A stretch of DNA of 64,000 nucleotides, from assembly GCF_000817775.3 (NCBI RefSeq), contig NZ_JTHE03000015.1, positions 1-64,000 of the forward strand, read 5' to 3'. Made by a program: the position numbers and the translations under genes. Positions within the stretch are counted from its first letter, which is position 1, and each line of letters begins with the position of its first letter. This DNA comes from Lyngbya confervoides BDU141951. Lineage in GTDB: Bacteria; Cyanobacteriota; Cyanobacteriia; Thermosynechococcales; Thermosynechococcaceae. Below are positions 27,699 through 35,810 of this stretch, piece by piece. The notes beneath the pieces were generated by a model. That model was not told the DNA's origin, did not search any database, and saw nothing but the letters and a program-made list of their open reading frames with translations.

Positions 27699-29435
27699 AT
27701 GTCTAAGAGTCGCGACTGTCAAGCTGCATCGAGTTATGACTGGATTGTAGTTGGTTCGGGCAACGGAGCCTGTGCATTTTTGAGTCAGTATTTAGACAAG
27801 AGAACTGATCCGGCTGATCGCATCTTGGTTATTGAGGAAGGTGAGGATTTCTTTGAGACAAGTGAAATCACGCATCAGCGCAACTGGACAAGGTCCTACT
27901 CAGAAGGAAGTATTTTTAAGCTTCACAATGCGCAAACCCCAGAGGGTATTCCCATATTGTCAGGCTATGCTTCCACGATGGGAGGCGGGGGGTCCATCAA
28001 CTACACCATGATTTTTGAATCTCCCAAGTGGTTAGCTGATCATTTTGGCCATGGCGAGCGCTATTGGAATCGATGCATTGACGAACTCTCGGCTAAATTC
28101 CAGCGAAAATCGCCAGTTCATGAGTTGACCCCGGTGGGAAATCACCTCCTTGATTCCTTGGAATCTTGTGGGTTTCAGCTCAATCGACAACGGAGTGAGA
28201 ATATTCCCATCTACAAAGAGAGCAGAGATAAGCAAATTCATGTGTTTCCCAACCAATTCAATGAATTTGGACAACGAACTCATAGTGGCGTGTCCTTAGT
28301 GAAATGGCATAACAATCCGCGCCTGCAGGTTATGACAAAGTGTCGCGTCACTCGTCTAGACCTGGAGACCTTAAATGACAGGGAACAACGGTGTTGTCGA
28401 ATCATCTACCAAGACTTAAAGGCTAAGGAAGAACGGTCAATCTCCCTCGACCGTCATACAAGGGTTTTGCTTTGTGCTGGGGCGGCAACGCCCCAGCTTC
28501 TGTATCCGCATCGAGAAGCCTTACGAAACTTTGAAATTGGAGAACATGTCAATGATCATATTGTGCTGCCCTTTGGGATTTATCTATTGAGTGAACATCT
28601 CCAACCGACCCTCAAGGATCAGTACATTTCGCTGTTTGCGACAGAGGAGTTGCCCCACTCCGAGGATCCAGATGCAGAGAAAACGGTATGCAACTATGAC
28701 TTTTTTTCTGGATCCCTGGATGATCTCTTATATTTGATTTCCCATTTGTTCTTGGCCTTTTGGGTCCCCAATGGAATTAAATTGGCAATGATCCAGCAAC
28801 CGAGAGTGTTCCAAGCTCTGAAGTGGTTGAGTCGTCGTTTGGTTCAATTTTTAAATAGTCTCGATGATGTTTTATATTCCCTTAAGCATCCAAGCCGAAT
28901 CGGAAAACATGAATGGAGCTTGATTTCTGCGATTGTCAAGTTCAATATCAGTCTTCCCGGATATTATCAGCGATTGAACGATAGAGATCCCACGGATCAG
29001 CCTTTGTCAAGCTTCTATGAGATTATTCTACGCTGCTTTCAAGAAAATTCGGATCGCGAGAACGTAGACCGAGCAATTGCCAAGAGCGCGATCTCTAAGC
29101 AAATTGAGTTAATGTCAAAATTGGGGAAAGAGCCTCACCCTGTTTTTCGATATTTGATCCGACTGTTGACGCGGATGCCGTATCGCAAAGAACAAGTTGA
29201 TCAATACCTGGATCATTATCAATGGTATGACTTATTGACCGAGCAGCATTTATCTGGAGGCTGCGTTTTTGGTAAGGCCATTGATCTGGGATTGGAAGCC
29301 TCCTCGAGTACGGGGAAAGTATTTGGCAGCCAGAATCTCTACGTGGGTGATTTATCTGCTTCTCCGCTCCCCAGGGTCAGTCCTCAAATGACTGCATACT
29401 TAATTGGTCATCATCTTGCAAATCAGCTCTATTAA
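27699..29435 (+). CDS. GMC-family oxidoreductase
   Basis: This 578-residue flavoprotein is distantly related to glucose-methanol-choline oxidoreductases (cholesterol oxidase/choline dehydrogenase type). The N-terminal FAD motif WIVVGSGNGACAFLSQYL is followed by LVIEEGE. The 'GMC signature' region is ASTMGGGGSINYTMIF. The C-terminal catalytic region has EQHLSGGCVFG and VFGSQNLYVGDLSASPLPRVSPQMTAYLIG, with His in HLSGG as the likely catalytic base. The second pair residue (Asn/His in GNPT) is replaced by a Ser in RVSPQM. It is lower in GC and lacks HIP1 compared with neighbours, suggesting acquisition. The reaction is unknown. Its end overlaps an alpha/beta hydrolase fragment on the other strand. 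Confidence 0.72.
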   Translation: MSKSRDCQAASSYDWIVVGSGNGACAFLSQYLDKRTDPADRILVIEEGEDFFETSEITHQRNWTRSYSEGSIFKLHNAQTPEGIPILSGYASTMGGGGSINYTMIFESPKWLADHFGHGERYWNRCIDELSAKFQRKSPVHELTPVGNHLLDSLESCGFQLNRQRSENIPIYKESRDKQIHVFPNQFNEFGQRTHSGVSLVKWHNNPRLQVMTKCRVTRLDLETLNDREQRCCRIIYQDLKAKEERSISLDRHTRVLLCAGAATPQLLYPHREALRNFEIGEHVNDHIVLPFGIYLLSEHLQPTLKDQYISLFATEELPHSEDPDAEKTVCNYDFFSGSLDDLLYLISHLFLAFWVPNGIKLAMIQQPRVFQALKWLSRRLVQFLNSLDDVLYSLKHPSRIGKHEWSLISAIVKFNISLPGYYQRLNDRDPTDQPLSSFYEIILRCFQENSDRENVDRAIAKSAISKQIELMSKLGKEPHPVFRYLIRLLTRMPYRKEQVDQYLDHYQWYDLLTEQHLSGGCVFGKAIDLGLEASSSTGKVFGSQNLYVGDLSASPLPRVSPQMTAYLIGHHLANQLY

Positions 29436-29708
29436 AAGATTCACCTTCGACGCTGGAAATGCAACTTCCTTTTCCCAGCCACCCATGCTAATCAAAACTA
29501 GCTTGTCTACCCGGTGGGGACGCTGTAGGGCAATCTTCAAGGCAAGGATGCCATCCACAGAACCTGCTATCAGAGGGGCGTGAGATAAACCAACTGCATC
29601 CATGACGCGAAGCATAAATGGGCTCAGATCGCCAAGGGTGTAGATCGCTTTGGGTTTGTCAATGGGGGCACCATCGGCTGTAGTTGGCTTGAGAGGCATG
29701 GCCATCAT
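29400..29708 (-). pseudogene. Fragment of an alpha/beta hydrolase
   Basis: About 102 codons correspond to the middle of an alpha/beta hydrolase: YTLGDLSPFMLRVMDAVGL, then LIAGSVDGILALKIALQRPHRV and DKLVLISMGG. The nucleophile elbow should read G-x-S-x-G but reads A-G-S-V-D, so the active site is damaged. The N-terminal strands and the C-terminal His region are missing. The last 36 bp overlap the 3' end of the GMC gene in the opposite direction. I consider it a remnant that does not encode a functional enzyme. Confidence 0.65.
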
Positions 29709-29765
29709 GACACGATGACGAGTTCAGGCTGCGATCGCGACTCCTTGCGGGTTCCTCTAGCCTCC

Positions 29766-30527
29766 TCAAACTCGCTCACACACCAAGACCGTTCCTTTCT
29801 CTCCCCGAGTAATCCGCAATTCTTCATCCAGGTAAAGAATTTCCAAAGTGCCCTTGGGCGATCGCTTCATTTGAAACTCGCGTTTCCCCGTCTGGGGGTC
29901 CATGGCACCGGGCGGCACGAATCCAAACATCAGCCTTAGAAACAATCCCTGCCCCCTCTCTTTCCAGGAAGATCGGGGCGTATCGGTCCGATCTCCGAAT
30001 ACCTGCTGCCACTGTTGGCGATCGGTCTGGGCGATGGGTTCTAAAACGCCGCCGGTAAACTGCACCTGAATATGGGTCTCATCTTGAGGTTCACAGACTC
30101 CCAAATTTCGAACCTGTCCCTGTAAAGGGGGGCCTGCTGTGCCCAGAGTCGTAAAGGTGACCACAATATCATGGCTATGGCGGGAACGGTCCCCCAGGGG
30201 AAACACGGGCTGCCACACCTCATCAATCTGAACTCTGAGATCCTGCGGCTGAAACAGGTTAAACGCCAGCCGCCCGAGTCGATAGACATAGGTGCCATCC
30301 TCCTGGCGCTCCCCATCGGGAAAACTCGGCGCACTGATTAAGCGCCAGTTGCCCTGAGCCAGGTCAAACCGCTGCGCTGGATCCGGAGTCGGATTTAAGC
30401 GGACGAGGTCCTCAAGGGCAGCTGCGATCGCGTCTTGTTGAGGATCACCGCCACAGTGGGTGAGGGCATTGCGTAGCGCCTGCTTAGCGGCCTGCCGCTG
30501 TGCGGCCATCTCTGGGGCAGCCCTCAT
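29766..30527 (-). CDS. PAP/fibrillin family protein
   Basis: This is a plastid-lipid-associated protein (fibrillin) homologue of about 253 residues. The typical stretch is QALRNALTHCGGDPQQDAIAAALEDLVRLNPTPDPA, then LAQGNWRLISAP, RLAFNLFQPQDL and the C-terminal FLRLMFGFVPPG with YLDEELRITRGEKGTVLV. The NGNWRLxY-type motif and the closing Y(L)DEExRIxRG are the family hallmark. Fibrillins bind lipid or quinone at thylakoids and lipid bodies. The first 45 codons of the longer frame overlap the upstream gene and are low complexity, so I start at the ATG at 30527. It is third in a minus-strand cluster behind DUF2499 and DUF3593. Confidence 0.85.
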   Translation of the reverse strand: MRAAPEMAAQRQAAKQALRNALTHCGGDPQQDAIAAALEDLVRLNPTPDPAQRFDLAQGNWRLISAPSFPDGERQEDGTYVYRLGRLAFNLFQPQDLRVQIDEVWQPVFPLGDRSRHSHDIVVTFTTLGTAGPPLQGQVRNLGVCEPQDETHIQVQFTGGVLEPIAQTDRQQWQQVFGDRTDTPRSSWKERGQGLFLRLMFGFVPPGAMDPQTGKREFQMKRSPKGTLEILYLDEELRITRGEKGTVLVCERV

Positions 30528-30618
30528 CGGCAGGTCGGGGGCTGGGCAGCCTGAACCCGGAGATTGTTCCTCTTTAGATCCTTGCGATCCATTGGCGACT
30601 GCGCCTCCTCCATTACTG

Positions 30619-30909
30619 CTACTGCGTCTGTTTTTCCCGCACTGCCTGATAAAACCCCAGCACCACAAATATATTAGAGAGCGTCAGAAAAAATTCTGCC
30701 CCGCCATGAAGCCAATCCACATTGGCCAGGGACTCGCCCAGGACCTTTTCGGTGTAGATCCCGGCTGGAATGGTCACCACGACAAACACCAGTAGAAAGT
30801 AAAAGCCAAACAGCGATAGCTTGGGCACCAGGCGCGATCGCGTTAAAAACCAGAGAAACCCCAGGTAGGGAAACAGAGACAGAGCAAAGAGGGTTTCCTT
30901 AGAGAGCAT
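30619..30909 (-). CDS. DUF3593 membrane protein
   Basis: This membrane protein of about 96 residues has three hydrophobic segments: FALSLFPYLGFLWFLT, LFGFYFLLVFVVVTIPAGIY and FFLTLSNIFVVLGFYQAV. The DUF3593 pattern is recognisable in the SLFPYLGFLWFLTRS opening and the LHGGAEFFLTLSN end. The ATG at 30909 overlaps the end of the Ycf49-type gene by 11 bp, implying translational coupling. The family is found in cyanobacteria and plants and has no established function. Confidence 0.82.
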   Translation of the reverse strand: MLSKETLFALSLFPYLGFLWFLTRSRLVPKLSLFGFYFLLVFVVVTIPAGIYTEKVLGESLANVDWLHGGAEFFLTLSNIFVVLGFYQAVREKQTQ

Positions 30910-31207
30910 TGGACCGGGGCGCTCCTTTCCACAATAACCAAGCAGCGGCACAGAGCGTACAGTTGCCCAGCACCGTAGTGGCGGCCTGAAGCGTTACGAG
31001 CCACTCCAGCGTTTTAGCATTGTCAAACAAGTGCCAGGTACAGGCACTCATGGCGCTCACCAGGGCGGGAAACATGGCCAAGGTAAACCAACGCCAGGCT
31101 CGATTTTGAGTCAGGGCTGCATAGCGCCAGATTAAAACCATAGCCGTGATCCATTCCACCACGCTGGAGGTATGAATGATCCAAGTCGGTAGTGACAGAA
31201 CGTGCAT
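30899..31207 (-). CDS. Ycf49-type membrane protein (DUF2499)
   Basis: The 102-residue product has the DUF2499 pattern: SLPTWIIHTSSVVEWITAMVLIWRYA, then WRWFTLAMFPALVSAMSACTWHLFDN, and a third helix near ATTVLGNCTLCAAAWLLWK. This family includes the chloroplast open reading frame ycf49. Its function is unknown. It is the first gene of a three-gene minus-strand cluster (DUF2499, DUF3593, PAP/fibrillin). The start overlaps a block of short tandem duplications (31204-31260) that sits directly at and upstream of the start codon. Confidence 0.85.
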   Translation of the reverse strand: MHVLSLPTWIIHTSSVVEWITAMVLIWRYAALTQNRAWRWFTLAMFPALVSAMSACTWHLFDNAKTLEWLVTLQAATTVLGNCTLCAAAWLLWKGAPRSNAL

Positions 31208-31260
31208 CAGAACCTTTGCATCAGAACCTTATTGAACCGGAACTCTATTGAACCGAAACT
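31204..31260. repeat. Nested tandem duplications at the start of the Ycf49-type gene
   Basis: GCATCAGAACCTT occurs at 31204-31216 and 31218-31230. TATTGAACCGGAACTC (31230-31245) is repeated with one change as TATTGAACCGAAACTC (31245-31260). The first copy includes the start codon of the minus-strand gene. Confidence 0.75.
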
Positions 31261-31369
31261 CTCCATAGCATAGACGATGGCCTGAACCAAAACCACTGTT
31301 CTGCAAATTGATCGCGATCCCTCCCCCGCCCGGTTTAGAGAAGGGAGTCTCAATTCAAGTCTGTGATCC

Positions 31370-32071
31370 CTAGGCAATCAGTTGAACCGTACCTGTATCT
31401 AAATCGTAGCGAGCGCCCACCAGTTTTAAGGTGCCCGCCCGGAGGCGATCTGCCACCAGAGTCGAGGCTTGAACCAGCCCCAGTTGATATTTAATATTTT
31501 GGGCAACCGCATTCTCCACGGCATCCCCGTTCTGATGCTGGACCTGCTGCACAGCCGGAAGAATCGCCTCCACAAAGGTGCTGATGTCGCCCGGCAGTGG
31601 ATCCTGCTTAACCGCAGCGGTCACAGCGCCACAGCGCTCATGTCCCAGCACCATCAAGACTGGAGTTTCCAGTAGAGCAATCCCATATTCCAGACTGCCC
31701 ATCACCTCTGGCGTCACGATGTTGCCCGCCACACGCACATCAAAAATGTCGCCTACCCCCTGGTCAAACAAAATTTCCACGGGCACTCGCGAGTCAGCAC
31801 AGCTCAGCACCGTAGCAAAGGGATGCTGGGCCTGGGACACTGATTTCACCCTGGCTTGGTTTTGGTGGGGATAGGTGGGATGATGCTGGGCAAAACGCTG
31901 ATTTCCGGCCATCAGCTCCTGTAAGGCCGCGTCGGGATTGGACAAGAGATCTGGGGGGGGCAGCGTCGCCGCCTGAACGGGTTTCCCCAGCCCCCGGTTG
32001 GCGCCCCAATAGCTGGCAGCAGCCATCAGTCCCACCTGAAGAAATCGACGACGATTCACGGCAGCATCCAT
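31370..32071 (-). CDS. Tat-exported beta-class carbonic anhydrase
   Basis: The enzyme interconverts CO2 and bicarbonate. From the ATG at 32071 (AAGGAGA 7-8 bases upstream) the 233 residues begin with a twin-arginine signal peptide (NRRRFLQVGLMAAASYWGA). Export to the periplasm or thylakoid lumen is therefore predicted. The beta-class zinc site is intact: C91-A-D93-S-R95, H144 and C147 in GHERCG. It lies 13 bp downstream of sbtB on the same strand as part of an sbtA-sbtB-CA operon. A longer frame starting at 32104 would disrupt the Tat signal position and lacks the ribosome site. Confidence 0.9.
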   Translation of the reverse strand: MDAAVNRRRFLQVGLMAAASYWGANRGLGKPVQAATLPPPDLLSNPDAALQELMAGNQRFAQHHPTYPHQNQARVKSVSQAQHPFATVLSCADSRVPVEILFDQGVGDIFDVRVAGNIVTPEVMGSLEYGIALLETPVLMVLGHERCGAVTAAVKQDPLPGDISTFVEAILPAVQQVQHQNGDAVENAVAQNIKYQLGLVQASTLVADRLRAGTLKLVGARYDLDTGTVQLIA

Positions 32072-32084
32072 TGCGGGTCTCCTT

Positions 32085-32399
32085 TTAGGATAGTTTTTCG
32101 ACACATTTCATGGACCGCACCTCCAGGGCATCGGTCACATGACAGGTTCCCCCAAATTTATTTAACAGGGGCCTGATGGCCTCCACCACCTGCCGCAGCA
32201 GATCCGGGGTGCAAAAGGCCAGAATATAAACATTATCTAGCATGGTCATGTCCAGGTCTTCGTTCCCAGCGTGGAACTGCTTGCCGGCCACGTTTCGAAT
32301 GACCGCATAGTTGTGAACTCCCGACTTCTCCAAAGCCGCCAAGAGCTTTCCTAACTCAAAGGAGTTGGCAATGATTTCAATTCGCTTAACCTCATGCAT
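32085..32399 (-). CDS. PII-like protein, SbtB type
   Basis: The protein of about 104 residues has the PII fold: opening strand RIEIIANSFELGKLLAALEKSG, a shortened T-loop region GKQFHAGNEDLDM, strand YILAFC and helix DLLRQVVEAIRPLLNKFGG. In SbtA/SbtB pairs this protein is the nucleotide-sensing inhibitor of the bicarbonate transporter. It lacks the CGPEGC ending of the Synechocystis SbtB. The start at ATG 32399 lies 4 bp after the stop of sbtA. A longer frame to 32450 would run into sbtA and is unlikely. Confidence 0.85.
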   Translation of the reverse strand: MHEVKRIEIIANSFELGKLLAALEKSGVHNYAVIRNVAGKQFHAGNEDLDMTMLDNVYILAFCTPDLLRQVVEAIRPLLNKFGGTCHVTDALEVRSMKCVEKLS

Positions 32400-32403
32400 C
32401 AGT

Positions 32404-33375
32404 TCAACTCCATAACAACTCAATTCCGTACAGATAAAGGGGGATGCCAACGATAATATTGAAGGGAAACGTCACCGCTAAGGCCGTAGAAACGTAGAGA
32501 CTGGGATTGGCCTGGGGAACGGTCATCCGCATTGCCGCTGGAACCGCAATATAGGACGCACTGGCGCAGAGCACCGAAAACAACAGCGCATCTCCCGTTT
32601 CTAGCCCGATCAGACGAGCCAGAAGGATGCCAATTCCAGCGTTAAATAGGGGCATCAAAATAGCAAAGGAGGTCAAAAAGAGGCCTGTTTTTTTTAAGTC
32701 CTTGATGCGCCGCGCTGCCACTAGCCCCATATCCAGCAAGAAGAACGTCAGAACCCCATAAAAAAGCTTATCGGTAAAGGTAGATAGGATCTCGGCCCCG
32801 TGCTCACCCGTCAATATCCCAATCACCAAGCTCCCCACCAACAGAAACACCGAGCTGTTCAAAAACGCTTCCCGGAGGACCTCTGACCAAGACACCTCGC
32901 GATCGCCGTCGGTGGCAAACAGATTCACTAAAATCAGCCCGACAATAATCGCAGGGGATTCCATCAGGGCTAGGTCGGCTACCATAAATCCGTGATAGCT
33001 CACGTCTAGCTCCCTGAGAAAGGAGCTGGCGGTGATAAAGGTGACGGCGCTGATGGATCCATAGGTGGCCGCGATCGCCGCGGCATCAAAGTCATTCTTA
33101 AGACCGGCCCGTAAAATAAAAAAGCAGTAAATGGGAACTATACAGGCCATTCCCACGGCGGCAATGACGGCTAATAGAACCTCTGAGGTCAGGCCACTCT
33201 TTGAGAGCTCCACCCCCCCCTTAAAGCCAATCGCCAGCAGCAGGTAAAGGGAAAATAGCTTGGGGATTGGCGCTGGAATTTCCAGGTCGGACTTCACAAA
33301 GACAGCCAACATCCCCAGGAAAAAAAATAGAATGGCGGGATTCAGCAAATTTGAAATCACTAAATTACTATTCAT
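32404..33375 (-). CDS. SbtA-like sodium-dependent bicarbonate permease
   Basis: This 323-residue integral membrane protein has about ten helices and belongs to the sodium-dependent bicarbonate transport family (DUF897). Diagnostic stretches are LFSLYLLLAIGFKGGVEL (GFKGG), ATYGSISAVTFITASSFL, ADLALMESPAIIVGLIL and the repeat SVLCASASYIAVPAAMRM. The ATG at 33375 has GAGG 5-8 bases upstream; a GTG two codons before is less likely. The sequence is divergent from the Synechocystis SbtA that I recall and closer to the broader bacterial branch. It is first in an operon with sbtB and a Tat-exported carbonic anhydrase, an inorganic-carbon acquisition unit. Confidence 0.87.
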   Translation of the reverse strand: MNSNLVISNLLNPAILFFFLGMLAVFVKSDLEIPAPIPKLFSLYLLLAIGFKGGVELSKSGLTSEVLLAVIAAVGMACIVPIYCFFILRAGLKNDFDAAAIAATYGSISAVTFITASSFLRELDVSYHGFMVADLALMESPAIIVGLILVNLFATDGDREVSWSEVLREAFLNSSVFLLVGSLVIGILTGEHGAEILSTFTDKLFYGVLTFFLLDMGLVAARRIKDLKKTGLFLTSFAILMPLFNAGIGILLARLIGLETGDALLFSVLCASASYIAVPAAMRMTVPQANPSLYVSTALAVTFPFNIIVGIPLYLYGIELLWS

Positions 33376-33633
33376 TCCCACCTCGAATTCTCATTAAAAC
33401 CTCCCTGATCTCAACCTGACTGAAACTCAACTTGAATGGTCATGCACAATCATGAGGCTTGGCATGAGTATTTCTGCTGTAGGTTATCCTAGGTCAATCT
33501 GTGATGGCACTTTATTAACTTTGTTTGAGCAAGTTACCAATTGCAAACCGATTCTAAGGGTTGGCCCCAGCAGTTAGGGTTTGCCCACCGCAGGTGCTTA
33601 TAATTGCAAAAACTCACTGTCACTTGGGACATT
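33376..33633. promoter_or_regulatory. Divergent promoter region between sbtA and csaB
   Basis: This 258-bp gap serves two divergent genes. It contains direct repeats around CATGAGGCTTGGCATGAG near 33450-33467. LysR regulators (CcmR/CmpR type) would be expected at inorganic-carbon operons, but I could not identify a convincing binding motif. Confidence 0.3.
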
Positions 33634-34734
33634 ATGGCATCGAAACAGGTTCTGCTGTGCGGATACTATGGCTACGGAAACGGAGGCGATGAAGCGCTGT
33701 TGTCCACCCTGCTACAGATGTTGCCGCCCTCGGTGATCCCGGTTGTCATGTCGGCAACTCCGGCGAAAACAGCCCAAGATTACGGCGTTGTCACCTGTAA
33801 CCGCAATGATCCCCTGGCCGTGATGCGGGCCCTCATTCAGGCAGATGCCTTTATCTGGGGTGGAGGCAGCTTAATTCAAGATGTCACAAGCTGGGCTAGC
33901 CCGCTCTTTTACCTGGGTTGGATGGGGATCGCCCAACTGCTGGGGCGTACTACCCTGGCCTGGGCCCAGGGGATTGGCCCCCTGAATCGACCCATTTCTC
34001 GGGCGATGGCCCGCTGGACTTTTAGTCGTTGCTCAGCACGCAGCACCCGCGATCGCGCCTCTGCCCATCTCCTGGACCAGTGGCATCTAGACTACGTATT
34101 GGCGCCCGATCCGGTGTGGGCCTTAGCCGGCACTCCGCCGGGCGAGGGTTTATCGTGCGCTTCCCCCCAAATGCCAAGAGTCCAGGTCACCGCCTCAGAG
34201 GGGGCTGCGCCCCCTTGCCTTGCCGTGGTGCTGCGCCGTCACCCCCAGCTTACGGAGGATCGACTAGACTGCATTATTCAAGCCCTGGGGCAGATCCAGG
34301 CTCAAAATCAGGCAAAACTGCTGCTGCTGCCCTTTCAGCGCAGTCAAGACTATGAGATTGCCCTTCAGATTCAAACCCGGCTGCCAAATCCTAGTGAACT
34401 CGTGATGTTAGAAGATCCACGCCGACTCAAGGGGATCTTTCAAAGGATTGATCTCGTCATCGCCATGCGCCTCCATGCCCTGATCATGGCAGCTTCCGAG
34501 GGGTGCCGCGGCTACGCCCTCAGCTATGATCCCAAGGTACGGCAGCTCATGGAGGATCTGCATCTTCCGGGGATTGATTTAGAAACGCTTCCTCCTCATC
34601 CCCAATCCCTGATCCAGGACTGGCAACAGGCCCTGGAGTCCCCGGCTTCCTTTGACAGTGGCATCATTCGCGATCGCATTGAGGCGGCCAAAGCCCACCA
34701 GCAGCTTCTCCATCAGGTGTTGGGCAAGGGTTGA
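33634..34734 (+). CDS. csaB: Polysaccharide pyruvyl transferase CsaB
   Basis: CsaB adds pyruvyl ketals to cell-wall polysaccharide, which provides the anchor for SLH domains of S-layer and outer-membrane proteins. From the ATG at 33634 the product has the family start QVLLCGYYGYGNGGDEALL, the FIWGGGSLIQDVTS motif and the closing IDLVIAMRLHALI. The last is the nucleotide-sugar-binding RLHALI motif shared with GT-B-like pyruvyl transferases. The length (366) is normal. It fits with the SLH-type porin relative at 54.4-55.3 kb, which could use the same anchor. Convergent with the M48 protease. Confidence 0.88.
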   Translation: MASKQVLLCGYYGYGNGGDEALLSTLLQMLPPSVIPVVMSATPAKTAQDYGVVTCNRNDPLAVMRALIQADAFIWGGGSLIQDVTSWASPLFYLGWMGIAQLLGRTTLAWAQGIGPLNRPISRAMARWTFSRCSARSTRDRASAHLLDQWHLDYVLAPDPVWALAGTPPGEGLSCASPQMPRVQVTASEGAAPPCLAVVLRRHPQLTEDRLDCIIQALGQIQAQNQAKLLLLPFQRSQDYEIALQIQTRLPNPSELVMLEDPRRLKGIFQRIDLVIAMRLHALIMAASEGCRGYALSYDPKVRQLMEDLHLPGIDLETLPPHPQSLIQDWQQALESPASFDSGIIRDRIEAAKAHQQLLHQVLGKG

Positions 34735-34753
34735 GAAGGGGGGCCCTGAAGGC

Positions 34754-35617
34754 TTAAATGCGATTGCGCACCAGCGCCTGATATTCCGCGTTATTCACGC
34801 CGCACGATGCTGGAATTGGGGTTCGCTCACACCCCGTATTGGGAGAGGCCGCAATCTGGCGTCTGAGTTCAACAATGCGATCAGAAACGGCGGGGTGAGT
34901 GCTAACAAAGGTGGGGGGTCGGCCCCCCGAGAGCAGTTTCTCCATAAACCTTGGCGCCTCTGAGGTGGCATATCCGGCCCTGCGAAGAATCTCCAGACCC
35001 GTACGGTCGGCATCATATTCATGCTCCCGACTCTGGGGCCGCCTCACCAGAAGCTCAACCCCAATATTGGCCAGCACATTGCGGTCTGTGCCTAGGGCCG
35101 TTGCTGCAATTCCCTGAGCCAGGGTTGCCTGCCTAATTTGCTTAATCAGATGCTTTTCCTCAATGTGTCCCACCTCATGGGCCATGACGCTCGCAAGCTG
35201 AGCTTCATTATCCGCTAGCTTCATCAGACCAGTGGTCACGTAAACAAACCCACCGGCTGTGGCATAGGCATTGACAGCATCGTCTTGCACCACAAAGAAG
35301 CGATAGGGAATATTGGAACGGCTGACCGAGTTAGACAGACGTTGGCCTATCTGGTCGACGTAGGAATTAAGCCTGCGATCCCGGTTCAGCCTCATGCCGC
35401 GCTGCTGCAAATTACTGTGAATTTGCTCCCCCAGAGACACCTCTTGCCGGGGTGAAACATTGGAGAGCTGGATTACCTGGATCCCTCGAAATAGAAAATC
35501 GCGCCAGGAAATGGCTTGGGCCGGGAGGCTGCCGCTGCCAAGGACCACACTGGCAACCGCAACGGACATCCAACGTTTGGCAATCTGTTGATGCCGACTC
35601 CGACGAACTGAATTCAT
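34754..35617 (-). CDS. Secreted M48-family zinc metalloprotease
   Basis: This 287-residue protease has an N-terminal signal peptide (AKRWMSVAVASVVLGSGSLPAQA). It has the HExxH zinc motif H147-E-V-G-H151 and a third-ligand region REHEYDADRTGLEIL, together with STHP later (FVSTHPAVSDRI). The arrangement is typical of BepA/YcaL/LoiP-type periplasmic proteases that handle misfolded outer-membrane proteins. No TPR repeats follow, so it is the short form. It is convergent with csaB and divergent from the DUF4330 gene. Confidence 0.88.
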   Translation of the reverse strand: MNSVRRSRHQQIAKRWMSVAVASVVLGSGSLPAQAISWRDFLFRGIQVIQLSNVSPRQEVSLGEQIHSNLQQRGMRLNRDRRLNSYVDQIGQRLSNSVSRSNIPYRFFVVQDDAVNAYATAGGFVYVTTGLMKLADNEAQLASVMAHEVGHIEEKHLIKQIRQATLAQGIAATALGTDRNVLANIGVELLVRRPQSREHEYDADRTGLEILRRAGYATSEAPRFMEKLLSGGRPPTFVSTHPAVSDRIVELRRQIAASPNTGCERTPIPASCGVNNAEYQALVRNRI

Positions 35618-35810
35618 ATGGCTTCCTCTTACAAAAACTCCCTCTTAAAGACTGGATGAAATTCCGGCGTTCCCTGGTCAATATTTTGACGCACATTCAT
35701 TTAAGACGTCGGAATCCACCAGAGGTTTCGTCAATCAGCACTTGGGAGATAAAACCCACAATCAAGCGGTACAGTAGGGAATGATTTGTCCACAAGGAAG
35801 GATTGAGATC

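Noticed and set aside
30460-30795. A 111-codon plus-strand frame opposite the PAP/fibrillin - DUF3593 genes
   Set aside because: It is a shadow of two clearly recognisable minus-strand genes and has no domain of its own.
33376-33633. A LysR (CcmR/CmpR) operator upstream of sbtA
   Set aside because: Only loose T-N11-A and CATGAG direct repeats were found; no half-site pair matched well enough.
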